Positions 25,423 through 35,312 of a stretch of DNA of 64,000 nt are shown here, in pieces; the stretch's first letter is position 1, and each line of letters starts with the position of its first letter. The stretch is from Pseudomonas putida (GTDB lineage Bacteria; Pseudomonadota; Gammaproteobacteria; Pseudomonadales; Pseudomonadaceae), in NCBI RefSeq assembly GCF_026625125.1, contig NZ_CP113097.1, positions 1,488,001-1,552,000 on the forward strand. The letters run 5' to 3'. The position numbers and the translations under genes were made by a program. The notes below the pieces were generated by a model. That model was not told the DNA's origin. It was given only the letters and a program-made list of their open reading frames with translations, and ran no database searches.

Positions 25423-26607
25423 TCACTCCTTGTTCCCCACCAGGCTGTCGACTGCAGGCACCCGGGTGTCGCTCTCCATCTGCGCATCATGCTCCAGCTG
25501 GTGGCTGAAGCGCTCCAGGGACGCATTGGTCGGGTTGGAATCGCTTGCGAACACCGGCGGGCTGAGCAGGTAGCCCGACAACAGGCGGCTGAGCGCGGCC
25601 AGGCTGTCGATATGGGTGCGCTCGTAACCGTGGGTGGCATCGCAACCGAACGCCACCAGCGCGGTGCGGATGTCGTGCCCGGCGGTGACCGCCGAATGGG
25701 CATCGCTGAAGTAATAGCGGAACACGTCACGGCGCACCGGCACGTCCTGGTCGCCGGCCAGTTTCAGCAGGTGGCGTGACAGGTGGTAATCGTAGGGCCC
25801 CGACGAGTCCTGCATGGCCACACTGACCGCGTGCTCGCTCGATGCCTGGCCGGGTGCTACCGGGGCGATGTCGATGCCGACGAACTCGCTGACGTCCCAA
25901 GGCAGGGCAGCGGCAGCGCCTGAGCCGGTTTCTTCGGTGATGGTGAACAGCGGGTGGCAGTCGATCATCGGCTGGCGGCCACTTTCCACCACTGCCTTGA
26001 GGGCTGCCAGCAGCGCAGCCACGCCGGCCTTGTCGTCCAGATGGCGGGCACTGATGTGGCCGCTCTCGGTGAACTCCGGCAGCGGGTCGAATGCCACGAA
26101 GTCACCGATGGCAATCCCCAAGGACTCGCAGTCGGCGCGGGTGGCGCAGTAGGCGTCCAGGCGCACTTCAACGTGTTCCCAGCTGACGGGCATCTGGTCG
26201 ATGGCGGTATTGAAGGCGTGCCCGCTGGCCATCAGCGGCAATACGCTGCCGCGGAACACGCCGGTGTCGGTGAAGACGCTGACCCGGCTGCCCTCGGCGA
26301 AGCGGCTCGACCAGCACCCCACCGGGGCCAGGGCCAGGCGGCCGTTGTCCTGCAGCTGGCGCACGCTGGCGCCGATGGTGTCCAGGTGGGCCGAGACGGC
26401 GCGGTCCGGGGAGCTTTGCCGGCCTTTGAGGGTGGCGCGGATGGTGCCGCGGCGGGTCAGTTCGAAGGGAATGCCCAGTTCGTCCAGGCGTTCGGCGACA
26501 TAGCGCACGATGGTGTCGGTGAAGCCGGTCGGGCTGGGGATGGCGAGCATCTCCAGCAAGACGCGCTTGAGGTAGTCAAGGTCCGGCTCGGGGTATCGTT
26601 CAGACAT
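25423..26607 (-). CDS. M42-family peptidase of the NAGGN osmoprotectant cluster
   Basis: A 394-residue metallopeptidase-like protein of family M42 (DUF/‘osmoprotectant NAGGN system’ peptidase). Metal-site patterns are visible: SAHLDTIG near residue 73, HLDDKAG near 190, ITEETGSGAA near 225 and the late DIAPV and HGYERTH regions. It always accompanies ngg and asnO. It may hydrolyse the dipeptide osmolyte when osmotic stress ends, although this role is inferred from linkage. A REP pair separates it from ngg. Confidence 0.9.
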   Translation of the reverse strand: MSERYPEPDLDYLKRVLLEMLAIPSPTGFTDTIVRYVAERLDELGIPFELTRRGTIRATLKGRQSSPDRAVSAHLDTIGASVRQLQDNGRLALAPVGCWSSRFAEGSRVSVFTDTGVFRGSVLPLMASGHAFNTAIDQMPVSWEHVEVRLDAYCATRADCESLGIAIGDFVAFDPLPEFTESGHISARHLDDKAGVAALLAALKAVVESGRQPMIDCHPLFTITEETGSGAAAALPWDVSEFVGIDIAPVAPGQASSEHAVSVAMQDSSGPYDYHLSRHLLKLAGDQDVPVRRDVFRYYFSDAHSAVTAGHDIRTALVAFGCDATHGYERTHIDSLAALSRLLSGYLLSPPVFASDSNPTNASLERFSHQLEHDAQMESDTRVPAVDSLVGNKE

Positions 26608-26635
26608 GGGTACTCCTCAGGTATTGCTTTGCTCT

Positions 26636-26742
26636 TGCGGGCCCTATCGCCGGCAAGCCGGCTTCCACAGGCAGGGGGTAATGCACAGGTTCAGGACACT
26701 GCGCGCGAGACCAGTGGGAGCCGGCTTGCCGGCGAGAGGGCC
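26636..26742. repeat. inverted REP pair between ngg and the M42 peptidase
   Basis: REP palindromes at about 26643-26670 and 26713-26738 in opposite orientation within a 144-bp intra-operon gap. Such structures can stabilise upstream mRNA or attenuate downstream expression. Confidence 0.8.
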
Positions 26743-26751
26743 GTCATGGAT

Positions 26752-28497
26752 TCACGCCAACGCCCGGCTGTGCGGGAACAGCAGGTCGACAAAGCGCTCT
26801 GCTGTTGGCTGCGGCTCATGGTTGGCCAAGCCGGCGCGCTCGTTGGCCTCGATGATCACGTAGTCCGGCTGTTCGGCATCACGCACCATCAGGTCCAGGC
26901 CCACCACTGGAATCTCCAGCGCCCGCGCAGCGCGCACGGCGGCATCGGCCAGCACCGGGTGCAGGCGCTCGGTAACGTCCTCCAGGGTGCCGCCGGTGTG
27001 CAGGTTGGCGGTGCGGCGCACAGCCAGGCGCTGGCCTGCGGGCAGTACGCTGGTGTAGTCGAAACCGGCGTCACGCAAGGTGCGCTCGGTCTCGTCGTCC
27101 AGCGGAATGCGGCTTTCACCACCGGTAGCGGCCTGACGGCGGCGGCTCTGGGCTTCGATCAACTGATGGATGCTGTGCTTGCCGTCACCAACCACCTGGG
27201 CCGGATGCCGAACCGCCGCTGCAACCACCTCGAAACCGATCACCACGATGCGCAGGTCATGCCCCGGGTGGAAGCTCTCCAGCAGCACGCGGCTGTCGAA
27301 GCGGCGGGCGTGTTCGATGGCCTGGCTGACTTCCTCGTAAGTCGTCAGGTTCACCGCCACCCCTTGGCCCTGCTCACCATCGACCGGTTTGACCACCACC
27401 GCGCCGTGCTCGTCGAGAAACGCCAGGTTATCGTCGGCATTGCCGGCCAGTTGCTGCATCGGCACCAGCAGGCCTGCGTGGTGCAAGGTTTGCTGGGTCA
27501 GGCGCTTGTCCTGGCAGAGGGTCATGCTGACCGCACTGGTCAGGTCGCTGAGCGACTCGCGGCAACGCACGCGGCGCCCGCCGAGGCTAAGGGTGAACAG
27601 CCCGCCTGCGGCGTCGTCCACCTGCACCTCGATGCCACGGCGGTAGGCCTCATCGACGATGATCCGTGCATACGGGTTCAACCCCGCCTCAGGGCCGGGG
27701 CCAAGAAACAATTGCTGGTTGATGCCGTTCTTGCGCTTGACGGCGAAGGTCGGCAGGTTGCGGAAACCGAGCTTCTCATACAGCCGCTTGGCCTGACGGT
27801 TGTCGTGCAGCACCGACAAGTCCAGGTAGGCCAGGCCGCGGCTCATGAAGTGCTCGACCAGGTGGCGCACCAGCACCTCACCCACGCCAGGGCGGGTGCA
27901 ATGCGGGTCCACGGCCAGGCACCACAGGCTGCTGCCGTGCTCGGGGTCATCGAACGCCTTGCTGTGGTTCAGGCCCATGACGCTGCCGATCACCGCGCCG
28001 CTGTCTTCATCCTCGGCAAGCCAGTACACCGGCCCGCCCTGGTGGCGCGGCGTCAGCAGTTCCGGCTGCACCGGCAGCATGCCGCGTGCCTGGTACAGGG
28101 TGTTGATCGCCTGCCAGTCGCTGCTGCTTTGTGCGCGGCGGATGCGGAAACCGCGAAACACGCGTTGCGCCTGGCGGTAGTCGGTGAACCACAGCCGCAG
28201 CGTGTCGGACGGGTCCAGAAACAGCTGCTGCGGTGCCTGCGCCAGCAGCTGTTGAGGGGCCGCCACATACAGCGCGATGTCACGTTCGCCGGGGCGTTCC
28301 TGCTGCAGTGCCTCGGCCAGGCTGGCCGGGTCGGGGTAGGTGTGACCTATCAGCAGCCGGCCCCAGCCGCAGTGCAGCGCACGCGGCTGGTCGTGGGGTT
28401 CGCTGCCATCGCCGGCCAGGCGCGCCTGGAGGCGCTCGTAAGACGGCGTCTGGCCACGCAACAGGCGCTGACCGTAGGCAGTTTCATGGGCTTTCAT
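26752..28497 (-). CDS. ngg: N-acetylglutaminylglutamine synthetase
   Basis: A 581-residue fusion. The N-terminal half (about 110-290) is a GNAT acetyltransferase domain (LAVDPHCTRPGVGEVLVRHLV, acetyl-CoA loop). The C-terminal half (about 320-575) is an ATP-grasp ligase (VVVKPVDGEQGQGVAVNL; LDLMVRD; IIEANERAGL). It makes N-acetylglutaminylglutamine for the osmolyte NAGGN in the cytoplasm. The ATG at 28495-28497 is 3 nt after asnO's stop, so translation is coupled. Confidence 0.94.
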   Translation of the reverse strand: MKAHETAYGQRLLRGQTPSYERLQARLAGDGSEPHDQPRALHCGWGRLLIGHTYPDPASLAEALQQERPGERDIALYVAAPQQLLAQAPQQLFLDPSDTLRLWFTDYRQAQRVFRGFRIRRAQSSSDWQAINTLYQARGMLPVQPELLTPRHQGGPVYWLAEDEDSGAVIGSVMGLNHSKAFDDPEHGSSLWCLAVDPHCTRPGVGEVLVRHLVEHFMSRGLAYLDLSVLHDNRQAKRLYEKLGFRNLPTFAVKRKNGINQQLFLGPGPEAGLNPYARIIVDEAYRRGIEVQVDDAAGGLFTLSLGGRRVRCRESLSDLTSAVSMTLCQDKRLTQQTLHHAGLLVPMQQLAGNADDNLAFLDEHGAVVVKPVDGEQGQGVAVNLTTYEEVSQAIEHARRFDSRVLLESFHPGHDLRIVVIGFEVVAAAVRHPAQVVGDGKHSIHQLIEAQSRRRQAATGGESRIPLDDETERTLRDAGFDYTSVLPAGQRLAVRRTANLHTGGTLEDVTERLHPVLADAAVRAARALEIPVVGLDLMVRDAEQPDYVIIEANERAGLANHEPQPTAERFVDLLFPHSRALA

Positions 28498-28500
28498 CGG

Positions 28501-30288
28501 TCAGATTCCTTGTTCGCTGAGCCACAGGTTCAGCGCCGCCAGCTGCCACAGCTTGGAGCCGCGCAGCGGGGTAAGTTGGCCATGCGGGTTGCTCAACAGG
28601 CGGTCGATCATGGTCGGGTTGAACAGCCCGCGGTCCTGGCTGGGGTCGGTGAGCAGCTCGCGTACCCAGTCCAGAGTGGCGCCTTGCAGGTGCTTGAGGC
28701 CGGGTACCGGGAAGTAGCCTTTCTTGCGGTCGATCACCTCATGGGGGATCACCCGGCGTGCGGCTTGCTTGAGCACATGCTTGCCGCCATCGGGCAGTTT
28801 GAAGCGCGCCGGGATACGTGCCGACAACTCGACCAGGCGGTAATCCAGGAACGGCGTACGGGCTTCCAGGCCCCAAGACATGGTCATGTTGTCGACCCGT
28901 TTGACCGGGTCGTCGACCAGCATCACCGTGCTGTCCAGGCGCAGCGCCTTGTCCACCGCGTCGGGCGCGCCCGGGCGGGCGAAGTGTTCACGCACGAAGT
29001 CGCCGGCCACATCGGTCTCCAGCAGCCAAGGGGCTTGCACGGTATCGCGGTACTCGGCATGGCTGCGGTCGAAGAACGCATCGCGGTAGGCGCCAAAGGC
29101 GTCATCGGCGCCGTCCACCTGCGGGTACCAGTGGTAGCCGGCGAACAGCTCGTCGGCACCCTGGCCGCTCTGCACGCCCTTGCAGTGCTTGGCTACCTCG
29201 CGTGACAGCAGGTAGAAAGCGATGCAGTCGTGGCTGACCATCGGCTCGCTCATGGCGCGGAACGCGGCCGGCAATTGCTCGATGATTTCGCTTTCGGCGA
29301 TGCGCAGCTGGTGGTGGCGGGTGCCGTAGTGCTTGGCGATCAGGTCGGAGTACTGGAACTCGTCACCGCGCTCGCCGCCGGCATCTTCGAAGCCGATGGA
29401 GAACGTCGACAGGTCATCGACGCCCACTTCCCGCAGCAAGCCGACCAACAGGCTGGAGTCGACGCCGCCGGACAGCAGTACACCCACGTCTACCGCGGCG
29501 CGTTGGCGGATGCCGACGGCATCGCGGGTAGCATCGAGCACACGGGTGGTCCAGCCTTCCAGGTCCAGGTCGCGCTCGTCCGGGTTGGGGCCGTAGTGCA
29601 GCTGCCACCAGGTCTGGCGCTCGACTTCACCGTGGCGGTCGATGCGCATCCAGGTGCCGGGTTCGAGCTTTTGCACATTGGCCAGCAAGGTGCGTGGCGC
29701 CGGCACCACCGCGTGGAAGTTGAGGTAGTGGTTGAGCGCTACCGGGTCGATCATCGGATCGATGTCGCCACCTTTGAGCAGCGCTGGCAGGGTCGAGGCA
29801 AAGCGCAGGCGTTCGCCGTTGCGCGACAGGTACAAAGGCTTGACGCCCAGGCGGTCGCGGGCCAGGAACAGGCGCTGGTTGTCGCGCTCCCAGATGGCCA
29901 GGGCGAACATGCCGTTGAGCTTGGGCAGCAGGGCCGCGCCCCAGGCGTGGTAGCCCTTGAGCAGCACCTCGGTATCGCCGTCGGACCAGAAGGTGTAGCC
30001 CAGGTCCTGTAGCTCTTGGCGTAGTTCGGGGAAGTTGTAGATGGCACCGTTGAAGGCCAGAGACAGGCCCAGGGTGTTGTCGACCATGGGCTGAGCCGAG
30101 CCGTCGGACAGGTCCATGATTTTCAGCCGGCGATGGCCAAGGGCAATCGGGCCCAGGCTATGGAAGCCCCAGGCGTCGGGGCCACGGGGCGCCAGGTGAT
30201 GGGTCATGCGCTCTACCGCGGCGAGATCCGCCGGGCGAGGGGCTTGGTCGATGGGGGTGAAACGCAACTCTCCTGCTAATCCGCACAT
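28501..30288 (-). CDS. asnO: N-acetylglutaminylglutamine amidotransferase
   Basis: A 595-residue asparagine-synthetase-like enzyme. Cys2 (MCGLAGE) is the class II glutaminase nucleophile. The synthetase domain has the PP-loop SGGVDSSLL near 255. It amidates N-acetylglutaminylglutamine to the osmolyte NAGGN. It is the first gene of the minus-strand operon asnO-ngg-M42 peptidase. In pseudomonads this cluster is induced by high salt; I found no specific operator upstream. Confidence 0.94.
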   Translation of the reverse strand: MCGLAGELRFTPIDQAPRPADLAAVERMTHHLAPRGPDAWGFHSLGPIALGHRRLKIMDLSDGSAQPMVDNTLGLSLAFNGAIYNFPELRQELQDLGYTFWSDGDTEVLLKGYHAWGAALLPKLNGMFALAIWERDNQRLFLARDRLGVKPLYLSRNGERLRFASTLPALLKGGDIDPMIDPVALNHYLNFHAVVPAPRTLLANVQKLEPGTWMRIDRHGEVERQTWWQLHYGPNPDERDLDLEGWTTRVLDATRDAVGIRQRAAVDVGVLLSGGVDSSLLVGLLREVGVDDLSTFSIGFEDAGGERGDEFQYSDLIAKHYGTRHHQLRIAESEIIEQLPAAFRAMSEPMVSHDCIAFYLLSREVAKHCKGVQSGQGADELFAGYHWYPQVDGADDAFGAYRDAFFDRSHAEYRDTVQAPWLLETDVAGDFVREHFARPGAPDAVDKALRLDSTVMLVDDPVKRVDNMTMSWGLEARTPFLDYRLVELSARIPARFKLPDGGKHVLKQAARRVIPHEVIDRKKGYFPVPGLKHLQGATLDWVRELLTDPSQDRGLFNPTMIDRLLSNPHGQLTPLRGSKLWQLAALNLWLSEQGI

Positions 30289-30404
30289 AGGTCCTTACCG
30301 GTTTTTCCGTTGGGGAATCAGCGCCCCGGATTAGGGCGCCTGTAAGGAACTGACCTGGGGGATTTGTGAGAGTTTTAGATCGATCTGTTATAAGTAGTGC
30401 CCTG

Positions 30405-30556
30405 CTTTACGGCCAATCGCCGGCAAGCCGGCTCCCACCGCGACCTCGGAGTTCTTCAGACCTGCGCTTTATCTATGGCAGCAACTGTCTTACTCAACTT
30501 CTAAAAGCTGGCGCGATCCCGGTGGGAGCCGGCTTGCCGGCGATTGGGCTGCACAG
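30405..30556. repeat. inverted REP pair upstream of asnO / downstream of mnmC
   Basis: REP palindromes at about 30416-30442 and 30521-30548 in opposite orientation. The rest of the 277-bp gap (30289-30565) shows an AT-rich stretch with TTATAA at about 30387-30392, perhaps part of the asnO promoter. Confidence 0.8.
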
Positions 30557-30565
30557 CAGCCCCAT

Positions 30566-32539
30566 TCACTTCCCCCGAATCAACCTGCGCAAGCCAAACC
30601 GGTTCGGGTGGCACGCCTCTGCCACCGCCCGCGGCAGCGGCAACGGCTCGCCACTGACCCACGCCGCAATCAGCTCGCCCGAAAGCGGCGCCGTGATCAG
30701 CCCCCGCGACCCATGCCCACTATTCACATACAGCCCCTCCAGCCAAGGGCAGGGCACTTCGGGCACCTGCCGCGCATCCTTGGCCAGTACGGCGTAGGCC
30801 TCGGCAAAGGCTGCAGGGTCGGCAACCGGCCCCACGATCGGCAAGTAATCCGGGCTGGTGCATCGAAATGCCGCGCGCCCCTGCAACCGCTCAGGGTCAA
30901 GCGCCGCAGCACCCAGCCGCCGGGCCAGGTCGGTAGAGATTTCATCGAGCATCGCCAGGTTGCCCTGGTGTTCGGCCACGGTCGGCGTCAGGTCATCGCT
31001 ATGGAAGTCAAAGCTGGCGCCCAGCGTGTGCTCTTCACCCCTGGGCGGTGCTACATAGCCCTCGGCGCAGACCACGGTAGCCAGCGCCCGGCTGGCGTCG
31101 GTCGCCGGCAGGCGGGTGACCTGCCCGCGGATGCGCTTGAGCGGTAGCTGGGCACAAGGCTCGAAACGCTTCACATCAGCCGCCCCGGCCAGCACCACCA
31201 CAGGGGCGCTGGCCAGTAACCGGTCGCCGGCCCAGGCTTGCCACAGGCCATCGGCCTTGCGCAGTGCGAGTACATCGTGATGGGCCAGCAGGCGAATGTT
31301 GGGGTGCTGCAGTTGTGCCTGGCACAGTGCCGGTGGATGCACCCAGCCGCCTTCGGGGTAGTACAACCCGCCGGCCGGGAGCGCGACCCCGGCGATCGTT
31401 TCGGCTTCACTGCGCTGCACTGCTCGCAGCAAGCTGCCCTCGAAGGCGTCGGCGAGCTTGCCCTGGCGTTCGGCTTCCTTGTGGTCGAATGCCAGTTGCA
31501 AAACCCCGCACGCATCCCAGTCCTGGCCGCGCTGCAGGCGTTGAAGCTGGCGCCGGGTGTAGCCGAACCCGGACAGGATCATCTGCGACAAAACCGTGCC
31601 GTGCGCGGACAGCTTGAGGTACAGCACGCCCTGGGGGTTGCCGGAGGCTTCGCGGGCGGCGGCGTCGTGACGCTCCAGTACCGTTACTTGCCAGCCCCGT
31701 GCGGCCAGGCTGGCAGCGCTGGCAGTGCCGGCGAGCCCTGCGCCGATCACCAGGGCCTCGCGCGGGCCTTCGGGCGCTCGTGGCCGCGCGTACCAGGGCG
31801 CCGACAGGGGGGCGTTGGGCGGGCCGGTGTACTCACCGCTCATCACCTCCCACTTCTTGCCGATGCCAGGCACCTTTTTCATGGTGAAGCCGGCTTCGAT
31901 CAGGCTGCGACGCACCCAGCCGGTAGTGGTGAAGGTGCCCAGTGCGGTGCCGGCATGGGACAACCTGGCCAGTTGCCTGAACAGCTCGGGTGTCCACATG
32001 TCGGGGTTTTTCGCCGGGGCGAAGCCGTCGAGAAACCACACGTCGATACGCGCGTCCAGCTGCGGCAGCTGCTCCAGCACATCGCCGATCAGCAGGGTGA
32101 GGGTGATTCGGCCCTGGTCGAAGGTGAACTGCTGGAAGCCTTGATGCACCGCGACGTACTGCTGCAGAAAGGGTTCGGTGAACCCGGCCAGCTCCGGCCA
32201 CAGGCGCATCGCGCGGGCCATGTCGGCGTGGCCCAGGGGATACTTCTCGACGCTGATGAAATGCAAGCGGGCATCTGCGTGGGCTGTTTCGGCGAACAGC
32301 TGCCAGGCACAGAAAAAATTCATGCCGGTGCCAAAGCCGGTTTCACCGATCACCAGGCAGCCGTGGGGCGCCAGGTCGGCGAAGCGCTGGCGCAGGCGGG
32401 TTTGTTCGAGGAACACATGCTGGGTTTCGGCAATGCCCTCGTTGATGGCGAAGTAGACATCGCCGTATTGCCGCGAATGTGGGCGGCCCTGGTCGTCCCA
32501 GTCGATCTGGGCATGCTGAAGGAGGGTGGGTGCGGGCAT
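30566..32539 (-). CDS. mnmC: bifunctional tRNA 5-methylaminomethyl-2-thiouridine biosynthesis protein
   Basis: A 657-residue fusion. The N-terminal SAM methyltransferase MnmC2 (about 1-235) has VIGETGFGTGMNF and WFLDGFAPAKNPDMW. The C-terminal FAD-dependent oxidase MnmC1 (about 262-640) has a dinucleotide fold at ALVIGAGLAGTASA and NSGHGSRGLITAP near the end. It finishes mnm5s2U34 at the tRNA wobble position. Normal length and fusion order. It is divergent from pap. Confidence 0.96.
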   Translation of the reverse strand: MPAPTLLQHAQIDWDDQGRPHSRQYGDVYFAINEGIAETQHVFLEQTRLRQRFADLAPHGCLVIGETGFGTGMNFFCAWQLFAETAHADARLHFISVEKYPLGHADMARAMRLWPELAGFTEPFLQQYVAVHQGFQQFTFDQGRITLTLLIGDVLEQLPQLDARIDVWFLDGFAPAKNPDMWTPELFRQLARLSHAGTALGTFTTTGWVRRSLIEAGFTMKKVPGIGKKWEVMSGEYTGPPNAPLSAPWYARPRAPEGPREALVIGAGLAGTASAASLAARGWQVTVLERHDAAAREASGNPQGVLYLKLSAHGTVLSQMILSGFGYTRRQLQRLQRGQDWDACGVLQLAFDHKEAERQGKLADAFEGSLLRAVQRSEAETIAGVALPAGGLYYPEGGWVHPPALCQAQLQHPNIRLLAHHDVLALRKADGLWQAWAGDRLLASAPVVVLAGAADVKRFEPCAQLPLKRIRGQVTRLPATDASRALATVVCAEGYVAPPRGEEHTLGASFDFHSDDLTPTVAEHQGNLAMLDEISTDLARRLGAAALDPERLQGRAAFRCTSPDYLPIVGPVADPAAFAEAYAVLAKDARQVPEVPCPWLEGLYVNSGHGSRGLITAPLSGELIAAWVSGEPLPLPRAVAEACHPNRFGLRRLIRGK

Positions 32540-32562
32540 GGCTGGTTTCGCTGGAAGTGGGT

Positions 32563-32683
32563 AGCTGCAAGCTTCAAGCTACAAGCTGCAAGAAAAAGCA
32601 GATGGTGGCACGCCCTGGCTTTTCTTGCAGCTTGAAGCTTGCGGCTTGCGGCTTGCGGCTTGCGGCTTGCAGCTTGCAGCTTC
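32563..32683. repeat. heptamer (CAAGCYN) array with hairpin core
   Basis: About four forward heptamers, a core AAAAAGCAG...GGCTTTTC, then about seven inverted heptamers (GGCTTGC repeats). It lies between the divergent starts of mnmC and pap. Confidence 0.8.
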
Positions 32684-32730
32684 CCCCCAAGATTCCGCTA
32701 GTCTTGCTTATCCATTGAAGGAGCGAGTGC

Positions 32731-34224
32731 ATGTTTGAATCCGCGGAAATTGGTCACAGCATCGACGACGATACCTTCGAGGCAGAAGTGCCCGCGCTGC
32801 GCGAGGCTTTGCTCGAAGCCCAGTACGAACTCAAACAGCAGGCACGCTTCCCGGTGATCGTGCTGATCAATGGCATCGAAGGCGCTGGCAAGGGCGAGAC
32901 GGTCAAACTGCTCAACGAGTGGATGGACCCGCGCATGATCGACGTGCTCACCTTCGACCAGCAAACCGATGAAGAGCTGGCCCGCCCGCCCGCCTGGCGC
33001 TATTGGCGGGCGCTGCCGCCGAAGGGGCGCATGGGCGTGTTTTTCGGCAATTGGTACAGCCAGATGCTGCAGGGCAGGGTGCACGGGCAGTTCAAGGATG
33101 CCGTGCTCGACCAGGCCATCACCGGCGCCGAGCGGTTGGAGCAGATGCTTTGCGACGAAGGTGCGCTGATCATCAAGTTCTGGTTCCACCTGTCCAAGAA
33201 ACAGATGAAAGCGCGGCTCAAGTCGCTCAAGGACGACCCCTTGCACAGCTGGCGCATCAGCCCGCTGGACTGGCAACAGTCCCAGACCTACGACCGCTTC
33301 GTGCGCTTTGGCGAGCGGGTATTGCGCCGTACCAGCCGTGACTATGCACCCTGGCACGTAGTCGAAGGCGTCGACCCCAACTACCGCAGCCTGGCCGTCG
33401 GGCGCATCCTGCTGGAAAGCCTGCAGGCCGCACTGGCCGTCAACCCCAAAGGCAAGCACCAGGGCAACATTGCGCCGCTGGGCCGCAGCATCGACCAGCG
33501 CAGCCTGCTGGGCGCGCTGGACATGACCCTGCGCCTGGACAAGCAGGACTACCAGGAGCAACTGGTGACCGAGCAGGCACGCCTGGCCGGCCTGCTGCGC
33601 CACAAACACATGCGTCGGCATGCCCTGGTGGCGGTCTTCGAGGGTAATGATGCGGCGGGCAAAGGGGGCGCGATCCGCCGCGTGGCCGCTGCGCTGGACC
33701 CGCGCCAGTACCGTATCGTGCCAATCGCCGCCCCTACCGAGGATGAGCGTGCTCAGCCGTACCTGTGGCGGTTCTGGCGGCATATCCCGGCGCGCGGCAA
33801 GTTCACCATCTTCGACCGGTCCTGGTATGGCCGGGTGCTGGTCGAGCGCATCGAGGGTTTTTGCACCCCGGCCGACTGGATGCGCGCGTATGGCGAGATC
33901 AATGATTTCGAGGAGCAGCTGGTGAACGCCGGCGTGGTGGTCGTCAAGTTCTGGCTGGCGATCGACCAGCAAACCCAGCTGGAGCGTTTTGAAGAGCGCG
34001 AGCAGATCCCGTTCAAGCGCTACAAGATCACCGAGGACGATTGGCGCAACCGCGAGAAGTGGGACCTGTACGTGGATGCCGTGGGCGACATGGTCGACCG
34101 CACCAGCACCGAGATCGCGCCATGGACCCTGGTCGAGGCCAATGACAAGCGCTGGGCGCGGGTGAAGGTGCTGCGCACCCTCAATGAAGCCCTGGAAGCG
34201 GCGTTTGCCAAGCACAAGAAATAG
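32731..34224 (+). CDS. pap: polyphosphate:AMP phosphotransferase (class II PPK2)
   Basis: A 497-residue tandem PPK2 protein. Each half has a Walker A-like loop: GIEGAGKGETVKLL near residue 48 and GNDAAGKGGAIRRV near 306. DRSWYGRVLVERIEGF in the second half is the family lid/catalytic region; the first half has a divergent FFGNWYSQML. This asymmetry, with only the C-terminal half likely active, fits class II PPK2, which phosphorylates AMP to ADP using polyphosphate. GAAGGAG precedes the ATG at 32731. Confidence 0.93.
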   Translation: MFESAEIGHSIDDDTFEAEVPALREALLEAQYELKQQARFPVIVLINGIEGAGKGETVKLLNEWMDPRMIDVLTFDQQTDEELARPPAWRYWRALPPKGRMGVFFGNWYSQMLQGRVHGQFKDAVLDQAITGAERLEQMLCDEGALIIKFWFHLSKKQMKARLKSLKDDPLHSWRISPLDWQQSQTYDRFVRFGERVLRRTSRDYAPWHVVEGVDPNYRSLAVGRILLESLQAALAVNPKGKHQGNIAPLGRSIDQRSLLGALDMTLRLDKQDYQEQLVTEQARLAGLLRHKHMRRHALVAVFEGNDAAGKGGAIRRVAAALDPRQYRIVPIAAPTEDERAQPYLWRFWRHIPARGKFTIFDRSWYGRVLVERIEGFCTPADWMRAYGEINDFEEQLVNAGVVVVKFWLAIDQQTQLERFEEREQIPFKRYKITEDDWRNREKWDLYVDAVGDMVDRTSTEIAPWTLVEANDKRWARVKVLRTLNEALEAAFAKHKK

Positions 34225-34343
34225 CCTGTCGGCATGCCGCGGGGGAATGACCTGATGAATTCTTTTCCCGGCTTTTTTCCCCGGTGGCAGGCAGCAAGCC
34301 TTTAGAATCGAGGCACCCCACAACGGGCTTGACCGAGGACTTT

Positions 34344-35306
34344 ATGCACATCACATCCGGGCGCCGGAGCTATGGACTGGCTCTGGCGCTTTTGACTGCA
34401 CTGCTCTGGGGCATCCTGCCGATCAAACTCAAGCAGGTGTTGCAGGTGGTCGACCCCATTACCGTCACCTGGTTCCGCCTGCTGGTGTCCGGCGGCCTGC
34501 TGTTCGCCTGGCTGGCGGCCAAGCGCCGCTTGCCTTCTTTCGCCAAGCTCGGCGCCAAGGGCAAAGGCTTGGTGGGGGTGGCCGTATGCGGGCTGATGGG
34601 CAACTACGTGCTGTACCTGATCGGCCTCAATCTGCTGAGCCCCGGCACGGCGCAATTGGTGGTGCAGATCGGCCCGGTGCTGCTGCTGGTGGCCAGTGTG
34701 TTCGTGTTCAAGGAACGCTTCAGCTTGGGCCAAGGCCTGGGGCTGATGGTGCTTCTGGCCGGCTTCGGCCTGTTCTTCAACCAGCGCCTGGAAGAGCTGC
34801 TGACTTCGCTGGGCGCCTACACCACAGGCGTGCTGACCATCCTGCTGGCCACCAGCATCTGGGTGTTCTATGCCCTGAGCCAGAAACAGCTGCTGACGGT
34901 GTGGCATTCGCAGCAGGTGATGATGGTGATCTACCTGAGCTGCGCCGCGCTGCTGACACCTTGGGTGCACCCGCTGGAGGCGCTGCAGCTGACCCCCCTG
35001 CAAGGCTGGTTGCTGCTGGCGTGCTGCCTGAACACGCTGGTGGCGTATGGGGCTTTTGCCGAGGCCCTGGCGCACTGGGAGGCATCGCGGGTCAGCGCCA
35101 CACTGGCGCTGACGCCACTGGTGACCTTTGTGGCGGTGGCGATTGCGGCCTGGCTGTGGCCGGACTATGTGCAGGCCGAGGACATCAATGCCTTGGGCTA
35201 TGTTGGCGCGGTGACCGTGGTGCTGGGGTCGACACTGGTGGCCCTGGGGCCATCGCTGGTGGCTGGGTGGCGGGCGAGAAGGGCGCGTTTGGCTCAGGTT
35301 GGTTGA
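34344..35306 (+). CDS. EamA-family (DMT superfamily) transporter
   Basis: A 320-residue membrane protein with about ten helices in two EamA repeats (about 12-145 and 160-305). ATG at 34344 was chosen; upstream in-frame codons from 34284 are not membrane-like. Members export amino acids or other metabolites; the substrate is not evident. It lies 119 nt after pap, probably with its own promoter. Confidence 0.88.
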   Translation: MHITSGRRSYGLALALLTALLWGILPIKLKQVLQVVDPITVTWFRLLVSGGLLFAWLAAKRRLPSFAKLGAKGKGLVGVAVCGLMGNYVLYLIGLNLLSPGTAQLVVQIGPVLLLVASVFVFKERFSLGQGLGLMVLLAGFGLFFNQRLEELLTSLGAYTTGVLTILLATSIWVFYALSQKQLLTVWHSQQVMMVIYLSCAALLTPWVHPLEALQLTPLQGWLLLACCLNTLVAYGAFAEALAHWEASRVSATLALTPLVTFVAVAIAAWLWPDYVQAEDINALGYVGAVTVVLGSTLVALGPSLVAGWRARRARLAQVG

Positions 35307-35312
35307 GAGCCT

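Noticed and set aside
25954..29205. 1083-codon plus-strand frame across the NAGGN genes
   Set aside because: It is antisense to ngg, asnO and the M42 peptidase, which have clear motifs on the minus strand, and it crosses a REP pair.
32698..34323. 541-codon minus-strand frame antisense to pap
   Set aside because: Pap has two intact P-loop halves on the plus strand; the antisense frame has no family features.
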